Source: Phlebiopsis flavidoalba | Taxonomy: Eukaryota; Basidiomycota; Agaricomycetes; Polyporales; Phanerochaetaceae | Direction of reading: 5' to 3' | Length of the DNA stretch: 64,000 nucleotides | Assembly: GCA_035772785.1 (NCBI GenBank) | Contig: JAOCPU010000009.1 | Coordinates: 804,593-868,592 of the forward strand | Shown here: positions 47,627 to 58,380 of the stretch, in pieces | Position numbering within the stretch: position 1 is the first letter of the stretch | Layout of the letters: every line of letters starts with the position of its first letter | The notes under the pieces: model-generated | The model's input: the letters and a program-made list of their open reading frames with translations, nothing else | Told to the model about the DNA's origin: nothing | The model's database searches: none | Translations under genes and position numbers: made by a program

Positions 47627-48124
47627 TCAACTCGCAGCTTGCGAAAGGAACTTATCGAGCCTCTTTCGTAGAGGGTGGTCGTTCCGAATACCCACGGTCC
47701 GCAGAAGGTTAGCCAGCTCGCCTGCCAGCCGTCTCTGTTCATCGGCGTCCTCATTCTCTCCCTCCAGGAGTTCTTTGGCGGCCCGGGCTAGCCGGCCCTT
47801 TGGTACTGCGGGCTTCTCCAGTAGTGCGGGTGGCTTCTTCTTCTTCTTATTTTTCGACTTTGGGATGGTCAAGAGAGGGTCAATGACCTCTGTTCTGAAG
47901 CGGCGATGGGCAAGCGAGGAGAGTGGAACGATTCTATCCAATGGACTCGCAGATTCGGCGCGTGCCTCAGCTTGCGCAAGAACTTCTATTGGCGCACCGT
48001 CGTAGTACCCCCACTTCTTCATCTCCTCTGTCCTTCTTTCCTTTAGCCGCTCTTGTATCTTGTCGCGGGTATCGTCTTCCTGTATCGTCTTTGCAACAGC
48101 CTCGAAAACATCCGCGAGCCGCAA
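47627..48124 (-). CDS. Charged, lysine-rich protein of unknown function (C-terminal exon)
   Basis: A clean 165-codon frame on the minus strand. It begins LADVFEAVAKTIQEDDTRDK and IQERLKERRTEEMKKWGYYD, has a Lys-rich stretch (PKSKNKKKKKPP) and ends NDHPLRKRLDKFLSQAAS. It looks mostly helical. Upstream the frame can be extended in another register (VKRAVDEDKGW), so the true start is probably further 5' and past an intron or indel near 48140. I recognise no family. The high charge and lack of rare stops suggest a real gene. Confidence 0.55.
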   Translation of the reverse strand: MRLADVFEAVAKTIQEDDTRDKIQERLKERRTEEMKKWGYYDGAPIEVLAQAEARAESASPLDRIVPLSSLAHRRFRTEVIDPLLTIPKSKNKKKKKPPALLEKPAVPKGRLARAAKELLEGENEDADEQRRLAGELANLLRTVGIRNDHPLRKRLDKFLSQAAS

Positions 48125-49097
48125 CCAGCCTTTGTCTTCGTCAACTGCACGTTTGACGTAATGTCGGTTTGACGTAGTTCAACAGGCGATTGACGGACGA
48201 TGCACGCACCAGCAAGCAAAAGCGAGAGAAGCAAGGAAGGAGGTAGTGAATGAGACTCGAGTCGTAGCGTGGTGCGCCTTTTTTGCGCGCCGAGGAAGAC
48301 CCTCCTCAGCCGCCTCAGCGTCCATAGTATCGATCTAGCTGCTCGTACAAGTCGGCCCCACTCGCCTTGTTTCCGTCATTACGTACTGGAACGGAATGGA
48401 AGGAAGGGCCCTCGTAGCTGGTATACCCCCCAGAGTCTGATTGTGAGGTCAAGTAGTGATAGACTGCAGTATGAATACCCATGTGGTAGGAAACTCGATG
48501 GACGGGGCTTTGGCGAGATTGTTCGTCGGCGAGCGCCGATTATATGATCTAAGGCTGGTTGCAGATAGCCCCATAGTGCTGGCGCGACGCGGCTGGTTTG
48601 CGCTGCCCGTGGATGGCGTTCGGGAGAGCCCTTGGAACAATCGTCTGGCGCGTGGGGATTGGGCCCAACTACTGTCCCGCTTGAACATCGAGTCGGATCT
48701 GGTAGTACAGACCGACGTCATTTGAGCGAAGCAAGAAGCCAGAAACCGGAAAATGAAATACAGACGGGTACAAGACGGAGGTATGCGCCAAGAGGAAGGC
48801 AGAGCGAGTCAAAGCTGTCAAACTGTGGCCGCACTTGAGCGCGGCTGTGAACCAGACATTTGGTGAATCTCAGGCGGCAATTTCAAGCGCGATGTGCACA
48901 CGAGTGAAGTCATTTCAGGCGTGAGTGTGTGGTACTGGTACAATTACGATTACAAAGAATATCGAGATATATTAAAATACATTAGACATGTGTGTCTACA
49001 GAAAACACGAACAAAAGCGAGAAACATGAGTAAATCCAAATAACCCGAGTGGCACGAGCGCAGACTTGTGTCACAAATCCTTTGGGGCCCAAAATCA
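48125..49097. other. Unassigned; possible 5' exons of the upstream minus-strand gene
   Basis: Open frames at plus 48456-48725 and minus 48449-48721 overlap and have no family resemblance. It is downstream of the BTB gene and probably contains its 3' UTR and the promoter or 5' end of the lysine-rich gene. No repeat was seen. Confidence 0.4.
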
Positions 49098-52000
49098 TCA
49101 CACTACGCCTAGCATGACGGTCGCTCGAAGGCTGACATCTCTTCCTGCAGCTATACTGTCCGAAACCCCGTCTTCATCTTGCTCAGAGTATTCCCCGGTG
49201 CGTAATGAGCTCGATTTCCAACCCCAGCTCTGACTGACGGAAAACACATCGGGAGCACTGCTGAAGCGGGTGATGCTAGAGCCGGTAGAGCCAGCACAAG
49301 CGATCGTGAAGTAAGCACTGACCGCGGAGCGCGGGTCGCGATAAGACTGAGAGGGGGAGACAGGTGGGGCGGTTGCAGGTATCGTTACACTGGCTTGACT
49401 TGAAGCGGAAGAGAGCTGCGAGTACGAGGATGGGAGCGACGACGACATTGCGGGTGTTGACGGGGTCGAATGAGGTGTACCAGACCGGCTTTGTACTGGG
49501 TGTCGGGTACTGTACGGGACGGGAGTGGATATCGTTTGATGGGAGAGGTACCCCCAAATACTGGCTTTGTTCTCTTCGAATGACAGGGACAGGAGGAGGG
49601 ACCTCGGATGGCAAAACAACCGGTGCAGGAGGAGGGAGGAATTGGATCAATGGTCGATTTGCCGATGTAAGTAAACTCCAAGTTGGATGCCTTTCTTGCG
49701 TACGATTTGCACGTATACGTTCCACAAACTACCGGCATACCAGATAGTCTTAGAATGTAATCGACTTTTCTCTTTCGGGGCCTCCACGTCCCAGAATTCG
49801 ACACTGAAGCGGAACGGCGGATAGGGAGACCAACGAGTCTTCTCGGTGTTGCACTCTGTGTGAGCTGGGATACGGAGCGCGACTGCTGCTCGATGCCGAA
49901 GAACCTTGTTTCGGAGCATGGAATCGAAACCGTCGCGCCGTCGGGTGACTTCGATGGTGATGGGTCCCATCGAACAAATGCTCCAAAGACGCGCCCTCGA
50001 TGCCTGAATTATCGCCGAACCTTTGAGAAGAATCACTAGGTACCGGGAAATAGGGAGGAGCGATGGTAGAAGCTGAATCGAGGCTCTGCGACGATGAGTA
50101 ATTGAATGAGCTGACCACATCTGCGGCGGATGTGGTTATGCCCAGTTCTTTGGTGATTGGTGAGGGGTTGGACGGTGAAGGCGATGGTGGGGGGTGACGA
50201 TGTTGAGCCTGAGCGGCTTGTGGTGATGCGGTGACGCAACACTGACTGTGATCCCAATGGGCGGATTGTAGGACCGTGAGCGGGACAAAGGGTTTCCCAG
50301 TTGTAGGAGATACGTCTTGAGAGATAGTCATTAGCTCATCAAGGTTCTATTAGCAAGAATCAGCGGGTGGTTCAACCCAATAGAGACAAAATGTACCATA
50401 TTTGCGTAGTATATTCCCTGGGAGAAACATGAGGCTGTATTCTACTTCTTCCTCGTCCAGAATACCATCGGCTCGGCGAAGCTCGACTACACGGCGAGCT
50501 GCGTCGTAGCGTTCTTTCTCTCCGGGGATGAAGAGAACATCCGAGGATAGCAGTCCTCGCACCCAAACGAGCGGTGAGGCCACCTTTCCTCCACAAGACT
50601 GCGAACCTTGGACTTCGACTTGTGGAGTTTTGAAGATGTAGAAGACTTCGTGCTACCCGTCTTCGAAGAGCTTGCACCACTTGCGACGGGGCCTGGGACG
50701 TACTGGCACGCTTTCTGGTGGCTATAGGCTGGGAAGGCAAGACGGAGCTGGGAACGTCCACGGTTTCCCAGGGTTTGCAGTTAGTAATGGAGCATATCTA
50801 TGCCCCAGCGGGATAGCCAGCAAGCAGCAGCTTCTCCAATCTTATCAGAGACGACACCATAGAAGAAATGTTGTTCAGCCTCTGAAAATGCAAATGATCG
50901 TATGGAGACACCGGTGTCCGCCTCGCACGGAGCCTCTTTCTTGACGTCGAATCCACCACGAATTTCCTGATTTATGACGTCGGCAGATACTTTGATGTTT
51001 TCCATGGGATTGACAGTGCTGAAAGCCCTAGGGGGTCTCTACCACGAATTCGTCAGCCTCGAGGATGGATTCTTCATAATCACTGAGTATCTCTGCAAAC
51101 ACCCTCGAGCCCGACGGCAGCATTCGGGCTCTCCAGTCTCAGGTTCGCACAATACCGCAACCGAGAGCGAAAATTGAGAGGTACCTTTCCGATCGTGTAA
51201 GGTCCAATGGTACACCAGGATTGAGGTCATTGCTTGCGTTGCGATGGGAGTGATGGAGAAGAAGACGGCTGTTGCAAGCAGGGATAACAGCAATCGCGGG
51301 GACGCTGGATGATGACCGGTAGGGCACCCATGTAGAAAGAGATTCTCGCAAGAGGTGTCGTCGACGGGGAACACGGGGGTGAGGGGTTGTTTAGCCAGTT
51401 GGAACCAGGAGCGGAGAGACCGTAAAGCTCGGGCCCACCTCCATACAGATGGGCTATACATATTCTGTGGACTGTAATCAGCACTTGACTAACATCTCTG
51501 AAAACACACTCACTCGAACGCTGTTATGGACACGTGTCAGCGAGAGTGTACATCTGAGATACAATGACTACACACCTGCGCGCGTGATGTTTGGGTCTTC
51601 CAAAACGATGTCCACGACATCTGGACCCAAACGATGGCTGGTCAACTTGATCTTAGACTCCCGAGAAACCGGACGTAAATAAGGATTGAAAAAAACCCTG
51701 ATGGAATTATAATACAGCATGGGGCTCATCCCCGGGTAGCCAGAAGCGACCCGACAGCTCTGCCCCTAGGAGGAATCTGCTAGACTAGAGAAACGCTGGG
51801 CCTTTTGTCACACACCGCGAAAGGAAGACAGACACCAACAAGGGTGCGCCAGCTGTGGTACTCACGGCCCTGTATCAGGGACGACCCTAGTGCAACTTGT
51901 ATATAGCGTTCGTGGCCATGAGCAAAAACCCCCCCCACGGAGAGTGCAGCGCAACGTCGGCGGTCCTACGCTCGAGAAACGCGGTGTAAAATGTGGTTCT

Positions 52001-52241
52001 GCAATGCAACCGGGGAGTATGTGTTGGCAAGAGTCTGGCGGCTAGAGGGCTGGCTGACCATACTGACGAGAGTTCGAATCAGGTCTCTCGTCCCTGCGCA
52101 GATTGGGGAGGGACAGCGAGGTAACATGGCAAACGGAGGCGGTTTTGGATAGCGGAGAGTTGGGTTGACCGCGTACGAGGACGTGGCTTGGGGAGAAGAC
52201 GGATGATACATTTTTGCGTTTCGCTGTTGAAACTTATTCAC
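49098..52241 (-). CDS. Fungal BTB/POZ-domain protein, frame broken
   Basis: A fungal-specific BTB protein, probably a Cullin-3 adaptor or scaffold; no substrate is known. From the 5' side: a Ser/Pro-rich N-terminus (52.2-52.0 kb); the BTB region with AHLYGGGPELYGL, then GHHPASPRLLLSLLATAVFF and the partner helix; SEAEQHFFYGVVSDKIGEAA and CWLSRWGIDML; WVRGLLSSDVLFIPGEKERY, DAARRVVELRRADGILDEEE; a disordered linker; and a conserved C-terminal beta-rich block, PYPPFRFSVEFWDVEAPKEK, KTIWYAGSLWNVYVQIVRKK and GIQLGVYLHRQ. The end is YFTIACAGSTGSSITRFSSA, FSVSQSWGWKSSSLRTGEY and RATVMLGVV, with the stop at 49098. This architecture recurs in basidiomycete BTB proteins as I know them. The N-terminus is approximate. 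Confidence 0.82.
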
Positions 52242-52503
52242 GTCCAGGATAAGCCTTTCAGGTACCTACCACAAGCTCACAGCCGGTACCGGACCAATGC
52301 CCGCTGACGCCCTTCGGCTATGCCACACCTGTTGTCTATTAGCCGGCTACTTACTTTCGATACAATTGAATGCTTAACCAGCTACTTCTCAGGTAAGGAA
52401 GTACCACTTACCGCTGGCCCACCCTGAGCGGACACACGGGTCCAGTTCTGGCCACCTGGCAAGAATGCATCGTTGACGTCGACCACAACCACACACCCGG
52501 CCA

Positions 52504-53439
52504 TGGCTGCCCACCCTCGGGCTTCTCCGTGCTCTCCTCATCGTAGTCCTCTCGCGTTCTCCCCTTAGATCATCTATCACCCCGCCCCCCGCCGCGGCGT
52601 CCTCCACTCGATTTTCCCTACCTTCCGCGCCGTCTATCCAACACGACTCGTCTCACGACCGGCCCCCAAATCCGGCGTACGACCCCCAACATTTATGATC
52701 GGAACCTCAACAAGACACGGACTTCAGGCCGTAGGTCCACGCTGCGTCCATCAGCTTTTGCCTTTCTCTTTTCAGAGGTGGTGCAGTATACCCAGAAAAA
52801 CGGGTCCGAGTGGCATTGCAGACCTCGAACGCAGGTACCGTGCTTCGTTCTCGGTGGCCGGCATTTGCGTCACAACACCATGTCAGATTGAACACGTTTT
52901 AGGTTACCGTTGTCGGCACTCGAGTGCTGGAGTTGATGTCATGGAGAAACGAATCATCTTCAAAGGCACCAAAGAGGGAGATACGCTTCCTACCCGCTCC
53001 TCATGTTTATTCACACCCAAGTATGGCGAACGGTATTTGGCACAGCCCTGCGGATAATATCGAAAAGAGCGAATAGAAAATTCCGACGAATGTAAGTTAC
53101 TCGTGGCCCCGATTAACACCCTACACGTTACGCGCTCGGTCGAAGACATGGTCATCGACAACGACCCCCCAATTACTCGCAACATCTCGGTTCCACGGGA
53201 CATGAGCCAGCTGAGTTGTTCATCCTTTACTGCGGGCGTTGTAGAAGCTGTTCTGGATGGTCTAGGCTTTGTGAGTAGAACAGAGCAGCAGGTTGTCATT
53301 GATGCTCGCTGACACAACGTCTAGCCTGCTCGAGTCCCCGCGCACAATACACCCAATGACGTGTACCCCAATCGTACTACGATCCTGATTAAGCTAGAAA
53401 AGTCTGTCCTAGAAGCGTGAAGAGGCATTCAAAACGTAA
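52504..53439 (+). CDS. TRS31: TRAPP complex subunit Trs31 (TRAPPC5), frame broken
   Basis: A Bet3-fold subunit of the TRAPP tethering complexes (GEF for Ypt1/Rab1) at ER-Golgi and Golgi membranes. The proposed ATG is 52504 (MAAHPRASPCSPHRSP); one missing C in the C-run near 52561-52564 breaks the frame before a Pro/Arg-rich leader. The conserved part runs NIYDRNLNKTRTS, an intron, AFAFLFSEVVQYTQK, IADLERR, an intron, LELMSWRNESSSKAP-type sequence, then MVIDNDPPITRNISVPRDMS, SCSSFTAGVVEAVLDG, an intron, PARVPAHNTP and NRTTILIKLEKSVLE. An extra base near 53413 breaks the last codons; frame-restored, it ends REEAFKT with TAA 53437-53439. The DNDPPI...VPRDM and LIKLEKSVLEREE blocks are diagnostic. 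The leader and start are less sure. Confidence 0.88.
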
Positions 53440-53706
53440 AACTGGTTTTATATATATATAAAAGTCATGCTACGCGCGACGAAGCGGAAACTGTGGATAG
53501 TGCGACTGTGGGCCATTGCACACATTCGTGCATTATGAAGCGCCCAAATTGGTGTGAGATAAACGCGACAGTTGACGACCCTTCGTCAAAGCGTTCGTTG
53601 TACACTCCACGCCGTTTCGCACCAGCTAACGCCCCCGGTATGAATGGCCTCATGTCAAAATGTCGCCGGTTATAACAGCGATACTCACCTGGGATTCCTT
53701 GTAGCA

Positions 53707-54831
53707 ATGGTCCGGGGGCATAAATCGAGGATTGAACCCCCTTTGATCAACTCGTCGTGTGTGCATGGGCCTCAGACTTTTGTCGCTATTGCGCAGCTGC
53801 AAGAACTGTATAGCTTGTCCTCACAGACACACCACGGTGCGGTCACGACGCGCACGGCTACATGGAAGGGTTTTGATCAGACGGATATACATACGGTGCG
53901 TAATCCCACCAGTTGCGTGAACCCCAACACGCAGAACTGAAAAGACCCTCCAGGTTGCCTTCACGCATCTGTCGACGTTGAACTCCCATATGGCTACTCC
54001 CCACATCCCCTCCACTGTTACCTCGACTGGGCCTATACTCTTCTCACCACCACCAACCGGTACCTTCCGGAACCACACCCAACAAGCCTATCATCATCAG
54101 CATCACTTCCTCGGATGTAGAGGAGCTTGCCAAGATGATCCATGCAATCCAGGATCTTCGCAAAAAGCTCAAATCTTGGTCCACTGTTGGCCTTAATGAT
54201 CCTAAACAGGATTCGTCCACTTCTCATTGCTGTGGAGCTTAACACCTCTTGCCCAAACATCAAGAATGCCCCGCCTCCTGCATACAACTTTTCAGCATTG
54301 GTCCCCCTCCTTCATATCCTGGCCACTGCGTTCAATGATGACCCAACACTCACTATTGGCCTCAAAACTCCCTCCATACCTGTATGACCACATGCTTCCA
54401 GGATGCCATTTCTACCATTGCCTCATTCACATCCTTGGACATCACTGAACACACAACTCAAGCTCAAGCTATCAACCCATTTTACATTCATCACATGCAT
54501 CAATACAGTGGGTTCTGCCCTTTTATTTTCTGAGCAGGTTGTGCAGGAGTCCAAGTCTTCTGTAAGCAAGGTGTTTGCATTGGATACACCTTTGGGAGGT
54601 TTAGGAGGGGCTTCAATTCATTCTATTGCCTTAGGAAATGTATACAGCTTTTCCTCCATTATAACAACTCACACAGACCCTTCGATTAGAAATATAGCAA
54701 TCATAGGTGTTGGAGGAGTAGTAGATCATGCCGCCTTCAAGAGAATGCTCAAAGCTGGTGCAAGTGTTGTTGGATGTGCTACTATTCTTGGACAACTAGG
54801 AGTACAATGCTTTAGCACTTTACTAGCATAA
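53707..54831 (+). CDS. Dihydroorotate dehydrogenase, class 1A-like, frame broken
   Basis: An FMN enzyme oxidising dihydroorotate to orotate in pyrimidine synthesis; class 1A enzymes are cytosolic and fumarate-linked. ATG 53707 gives MVRGHKSRIEPPLINSSC, then LQELYSLSSQTHHGAVTTRT, GYSPHPL, KPIIISITSSDVEELAKMIH and VELNTSCPNIKNAPPPAYNF (the N-x-S-C-P-N loop with the class 1 catalytic cysteine). Next are LTIGLK, DAISTIASFTSLDITEH, TCINTVGSALLFSEQVVQ, DTPLGGLGGASIHSIALGNV (phosphate/FMN site), IAIIGVGGVVDHAAFKRMLK and AGASVVGCATILGQLGVQ, ending with TAA at 54829-54831. I see no mitochondrial or membrane leader. Extra bases sit in A4 (54364-54367) and T4 (54480-54483). Codons turn AT-rich after about 54.06 kb, unlike the first half and all other genes here. 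Confidence 0.88.
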
Positions 54832-54971
54832 TAGGCTATAAACAGAAGTCAAAGAAAATGCAATTAGACTTGAAGTATCTAAAGAGGAATTGATGAATAG
54901 TCTGATAGATAAGAAGAATAATTAAAATACATAGTGCCTATCATTCCTCAATTAAGATATTCAACTTATTT

Positions 54972-55035
54972 CCAGCGACTGACAAAAATGTATCATACTT
55001 GGATACTGAGCATTTGAAGAATATCTTATAAGATA
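54972..55035 (-). repeat. Inverted copy of the GTCAGTCACT-ending unit
   Basis: GACTGACAAAAATGTATCAT at about 54979, followed by ACTTGGATACTGAGCATTTG and AAGAAT, is the reverse complement (with mismatches) of the unit at 56031-56080, whose right end reads AATACATTTTTGTCAGTCAC. It marks a third member of this short repeat family. Confidence 0.7.
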
Positions 55036-55339
55036 TTCATTTGAGTGGCTATTAAAAAACTGTATTCTTAACAAATACTACAGTAGTAATGGCTTTTTTT
55101 TGAACCTACACATACACCATATATGATAGCAAATACATTAAGATTGTGCTAGTAGATGATTATCTTATCACATAACCAAAAAAAAAAGAGATATAAATTT
55201 TACATAATCTTAGCAAAATATTTTTTAAGGATAAGTAATTGTTTGAGAAACATGCATAGTATGCAAGTAATGTGATTATGAAGTAAATGGTGATTTTTTG
55301 TATTAGAGCTATATATACTATTTGATTTATATTGGCTAT

Positions 55340-55565
55340 AATAAGGGTTATTGTAACCCGACTAGGTCACAGCCAAATTGGGACGCTTACATAATCCGAA
55401 CCTTTACATTGTACAAACCTTGTTTTCGGTCGTTTTCTTTAGTTCTTTTCTGTACCGCTCTCGAGACCGTCGCACAACAGAGCTCATACACCAATTCTGT
55501 TGCGCGACGAGTGTGCCGACCGCTCAGTGTTGCCCGCCCCGACACGGCAGGCTTCCAGTTATGAT
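55340..55565. repeat. GC-rich island inside AT-rich block (possible element fragment)
   Basis: The stretch from TGTAACCCGACTAGG (about 55344) to GGCAGGCTTCCAGTTATGA (about 55563) has ordinary GC content and CpG-rich words such as TTGCGCGACGAG. It interrupts the outer part of the left arm of the inverted repeat. The TGTAAC start hints at a solo-LTR-like or other insertion, but no flanking duplication could be confirmed by eye. Confidence 0.4.
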
Positions 55566-55597
55566 GATGTTTAACTTTTGTCAGCTATACAAAATGG

Positions 55598-56440
55598 AAT
55601 ATTGAATATGTGAAAGAAAAGGCAGGTGCATTGTTGTAATATGTGGCAAACTATAAATATAATTTTATTTTTATCTCACTTGCTCAAAGAAATTATGGCT
55701 GTAATATTTAGCTAGCCATGGTAAATTAAAATGCATTATCTAAACAGCATAGAAATGATATCAAGGTATTTTTGAATATCAATCATTAAATGCAAAACAT
55801 CTTATTATTGTATAATAAAAGAATCTCTGATAAAGGCATATTTAATATATTTGCCTATCAACTGATAGTAATCACTACTTATAGCATATATGTGTTACAT
55901 TGAAGATAGCTCTCTATACTATCTTATATAATTCTAATAATGTTTTGGTAATAGCTTCTTTCACAAATATCCTATAGAATATTCTTTGAATGCTTAATAT
56001 CTGAATGTAACACATCTTTGTCAGTCACTGTATTCTTCAGATGCTCAATATGAAAGTGTAATACATTTTTGTCAGTCACTATAAGAAGAATTATATAAGA
56101 TAGTATCAAGAGCTACTATTAATATAAATACATATACTATGAATACATATACCATAAATAGTTATAGCTATTAGATAATGTTCAAATATATTGTTTATGC
56201 TTTTTATCAGAGATTTTTTATTATACAATAATGAAAATATTTTGCATTTAATAATTAATATCAAAAAAATACCTTGATACTATCTCTATATTATAGAGAT
56301 AATGCATTTTAATTTATCATGGCTAACTATATATTACAGCCACAATCTTTCAGAATAAGCAAAGCAAAAACGGAATTTCATTTGTTATTTGCCATACATT
56401 ACAAGAATATGCCTATTTTTTCACACATATTTAGCATTCT
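55598..56440. repeat. Long imperfect inverted repeat 1 (arms ~345 bp)
   Basis: The left arm is about 55598-55940 and the right arm about 56084-56440, read inverted. Matching words include CTGTAATAT, TAAATTAAAATGCATTATCT, TATCAAGGTATTTTT, ATTAAATGCAAAA, TTATTGTATAATAAAA, ATCTCTGATAAA and ATACTATCTTATATAATTCT, in the same order in both arms. The loop (55941-56083) holds two tandem units ending GTCAGTCACT. The arms have diverged by substitutions and small gaps. Confidence 0.85.
55980..56080 (+). repeat. Two tandem ~51-bp units in the loop of inverted repeat 1
   Basis: TATTCTTTGAATGCTTAATA ... ACACATCTTTGTCAGTCACT is followed directly by TATTCTTCAGATGCTCAATA ... ATACATTTTTGTCAGTCACT. The two units agree at most positions and share the GTCAGTCACT end. 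Confidence 0.8.
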
Positions 56441-56709
56441 ATTTTTTTAATATATATTTAGTGTTCTATCTCATATAGCTGATAAAAAATTAGATTTTAC
56501 TTCATATTTCATTGTGCCCAGTGGATTAAGTAGTATTAAATATATGCAGTTGCAGACAAAAGTAATATAATTGGGCTTAAAGCACTTGGAAACAATAGCT
56601 TATAACTTTTGAAACTCAATGCACAACTATAAGCTGTATATTTTATATATATGATATGTATATGTAGTATTTTATGACAATATTATATTACCATATATAG
56701 TAGGTGCTT

Positions 56710-57245
56710 ATAAGATAAATTGAATAAATATTGCTTTTGAGCATAATAAAGAATAGCTTGTAAGAGCTGAAAGAAATAGTGATGTGAAGTTCTTTTATAC
56801 TACAATTGACCTCATATATAGACATATCTTCACAAATATTCCCAGCTAATCAAAGCTATTCATTACAGATTATTTATGCAATTGCATTTTGTAATTATTA
56901 TTAATGAATTTAGATTGCTTTTTAAAATATTTGCTAGAAAAGCAGTTTGAATAACGGAAATAATACAGTCATTTTTAGCTTTCATCAATGCCTGGCTAGA
57001 GCTTGGATACATGCAACTTTGTTCTAATATATAATATTGTAGTTTTAGCTTTGGGCATAGTTATTACAAAATGCAATTGCATAAATGCTCAGTAACAAAC
57101 AGTGTTGATTATCTAAAGATATTTGTGAAGTTGTGTCTATATATAAAATAAGTTCTGGTATGTACAAACTTTCAACTGCCATTTTATTTTAGCTTTTACA
57201 AGCAATCTTTTATTATACTCAAAACTAATATATATATTCAATTTT
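56710..57245. repeat. Long imperfect inverted repeat 2 (arms ~200 bp)
   Basis: The left arm is about 56710-56915 and the right arm about 57055-57245. Read inverted, both contain ATTACAAAATGCAATTGCAT, ATATTTGTGAAG, TGTCTATATAT, ACAAGC, CTTTTATTAT-type and CTCAAAA blocks in the same order. It lies just right of inverted repeat 1 and has the same AT-rich character, so it is probably a second foldback element. Confidence 0.8.
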
Positions 57246-58380
57246 TGTCGGTGATTGTAAGAGATTCCAGGCCTTTCAAAGTGGCATAAGCCAGCAAACC
57301 ATCTATTAGAGTAGGTGACGGTAATTTTAAGTATTGTTGAGCAGGAGAGTCAAGAGAAACATAGTTAGACCATTGTTCAGGACCTTCATTGGGATAATGA
57401 CAGTGCTCAGAAATGTAACAGCAAATAGAGGGTGAACGATGATCCAATGAGGTTTTGAATATAGATGGCTCGGTATTGTATTTTTGTGGAGCAGGTATTG
57501 CAAAGAGTTTGGTAGTATAGATACCATTCTTAGGGCTAGATTGCTAGAGCGCTATGTTAAATTTAGGCTATTGTTTGGTGAAATATCTGTTTTTAAATTG
57601 ATTGAAATTTGGAAGCTTTAGTAAGTATTGTCTTAATGCGACCAACAGTGGACTTTGTTGTTTTAAGCACTTGAAGACTTGTAAAAAATGCAAACTTTTT
57701 GGCTATATCATGCTTAGTCATATCTGCAAGGCAAACAAGACTATTAACAATCTTTTGGATAATAAAGTCAGCAGGCCAGAATTGCTTGGCCTGCAAACCA
57801 CTAGTAGAAATTATATTTTATATAGGACTTGGTGAAATGCTAGATAACACAAATGTCTCAGTGGGTTAAAAAGATATTAGTGTAGCATTACAGTAATGAT
57901 TAAAAGGTTGGCCTGCAGATTGCAAGATACCTGGGCCTATAAAAGGCTGCACTTTTGTATCAATGTGTGGAAGCTTCTGTGTAGGAAATATAAGAGTTTG
58001 GCTAGTAAACTCAGTGTTTTTGCATTGGACCTGTCTAATAAAACAATCTGCAAGACTAGAATAGTCTTTCAAGATGCGGCGGATAATTATTAAAGCTGAA
58101 GAAAGATATTGTATTTTAAGTCAATCTATATAACTGTATCAAGCTTGACCATAGTTTAGTCACTATTTTAGTGCTCTAACAGAGAGAAGGTGTTAAGCTC
58201 TAGATTTAGAGTAAGGTTTGAGATAGACTAGAGTCGAAGGCTAAGCTGAGGATAGATTTCAACAAAATGCCTAAAAACAAAGGCTTCTTGCTAATTCACA
58301 TAGGTAGCACACAAGTTAGCAAGTATATTTTGAGAGACTTGAAATCTATTTAAATAGATACACCTCAAAGAAGATGTGAC

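Larger units (their letters stand above)
54832..58380. repeat. AT-rich block with foldback-type repeats
   Basis: About 3.5 kb of visibly AT-rich DNA follows the DHODH gene, in sharp contrast to the rest of the window. It contains two large imperfect inverted repeats (about 55598-56440 and 56710-57245), several copies of a short GTCAGTCACT-ending unit and a 220-bp GC-rich island. Short frames at 57238-58090 do not resemble known proteins. It is most simply explained as a nest of non-autonomous foldback or MITE-like elements. Confidence 0.75.

Noticed and set aside
49276..49725. Overlapping alternative frames in the BTB gene tail
   Set aside because: The conserved C-terminal block is read in another frame; these are shadows or indel-shifted pieces.
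55980..56080. Direct repeats as a CRISPR array
   Set aside because: Only two adjacent units without spacers, in a eukaryotic genome.
54832..58380. AT-rich block as nuclear mitochondrial DNA
   Set aside because: No mitochondrial gene, tRNA or intron-encoded endonuclease motif appears; inverted repeats explain it better.
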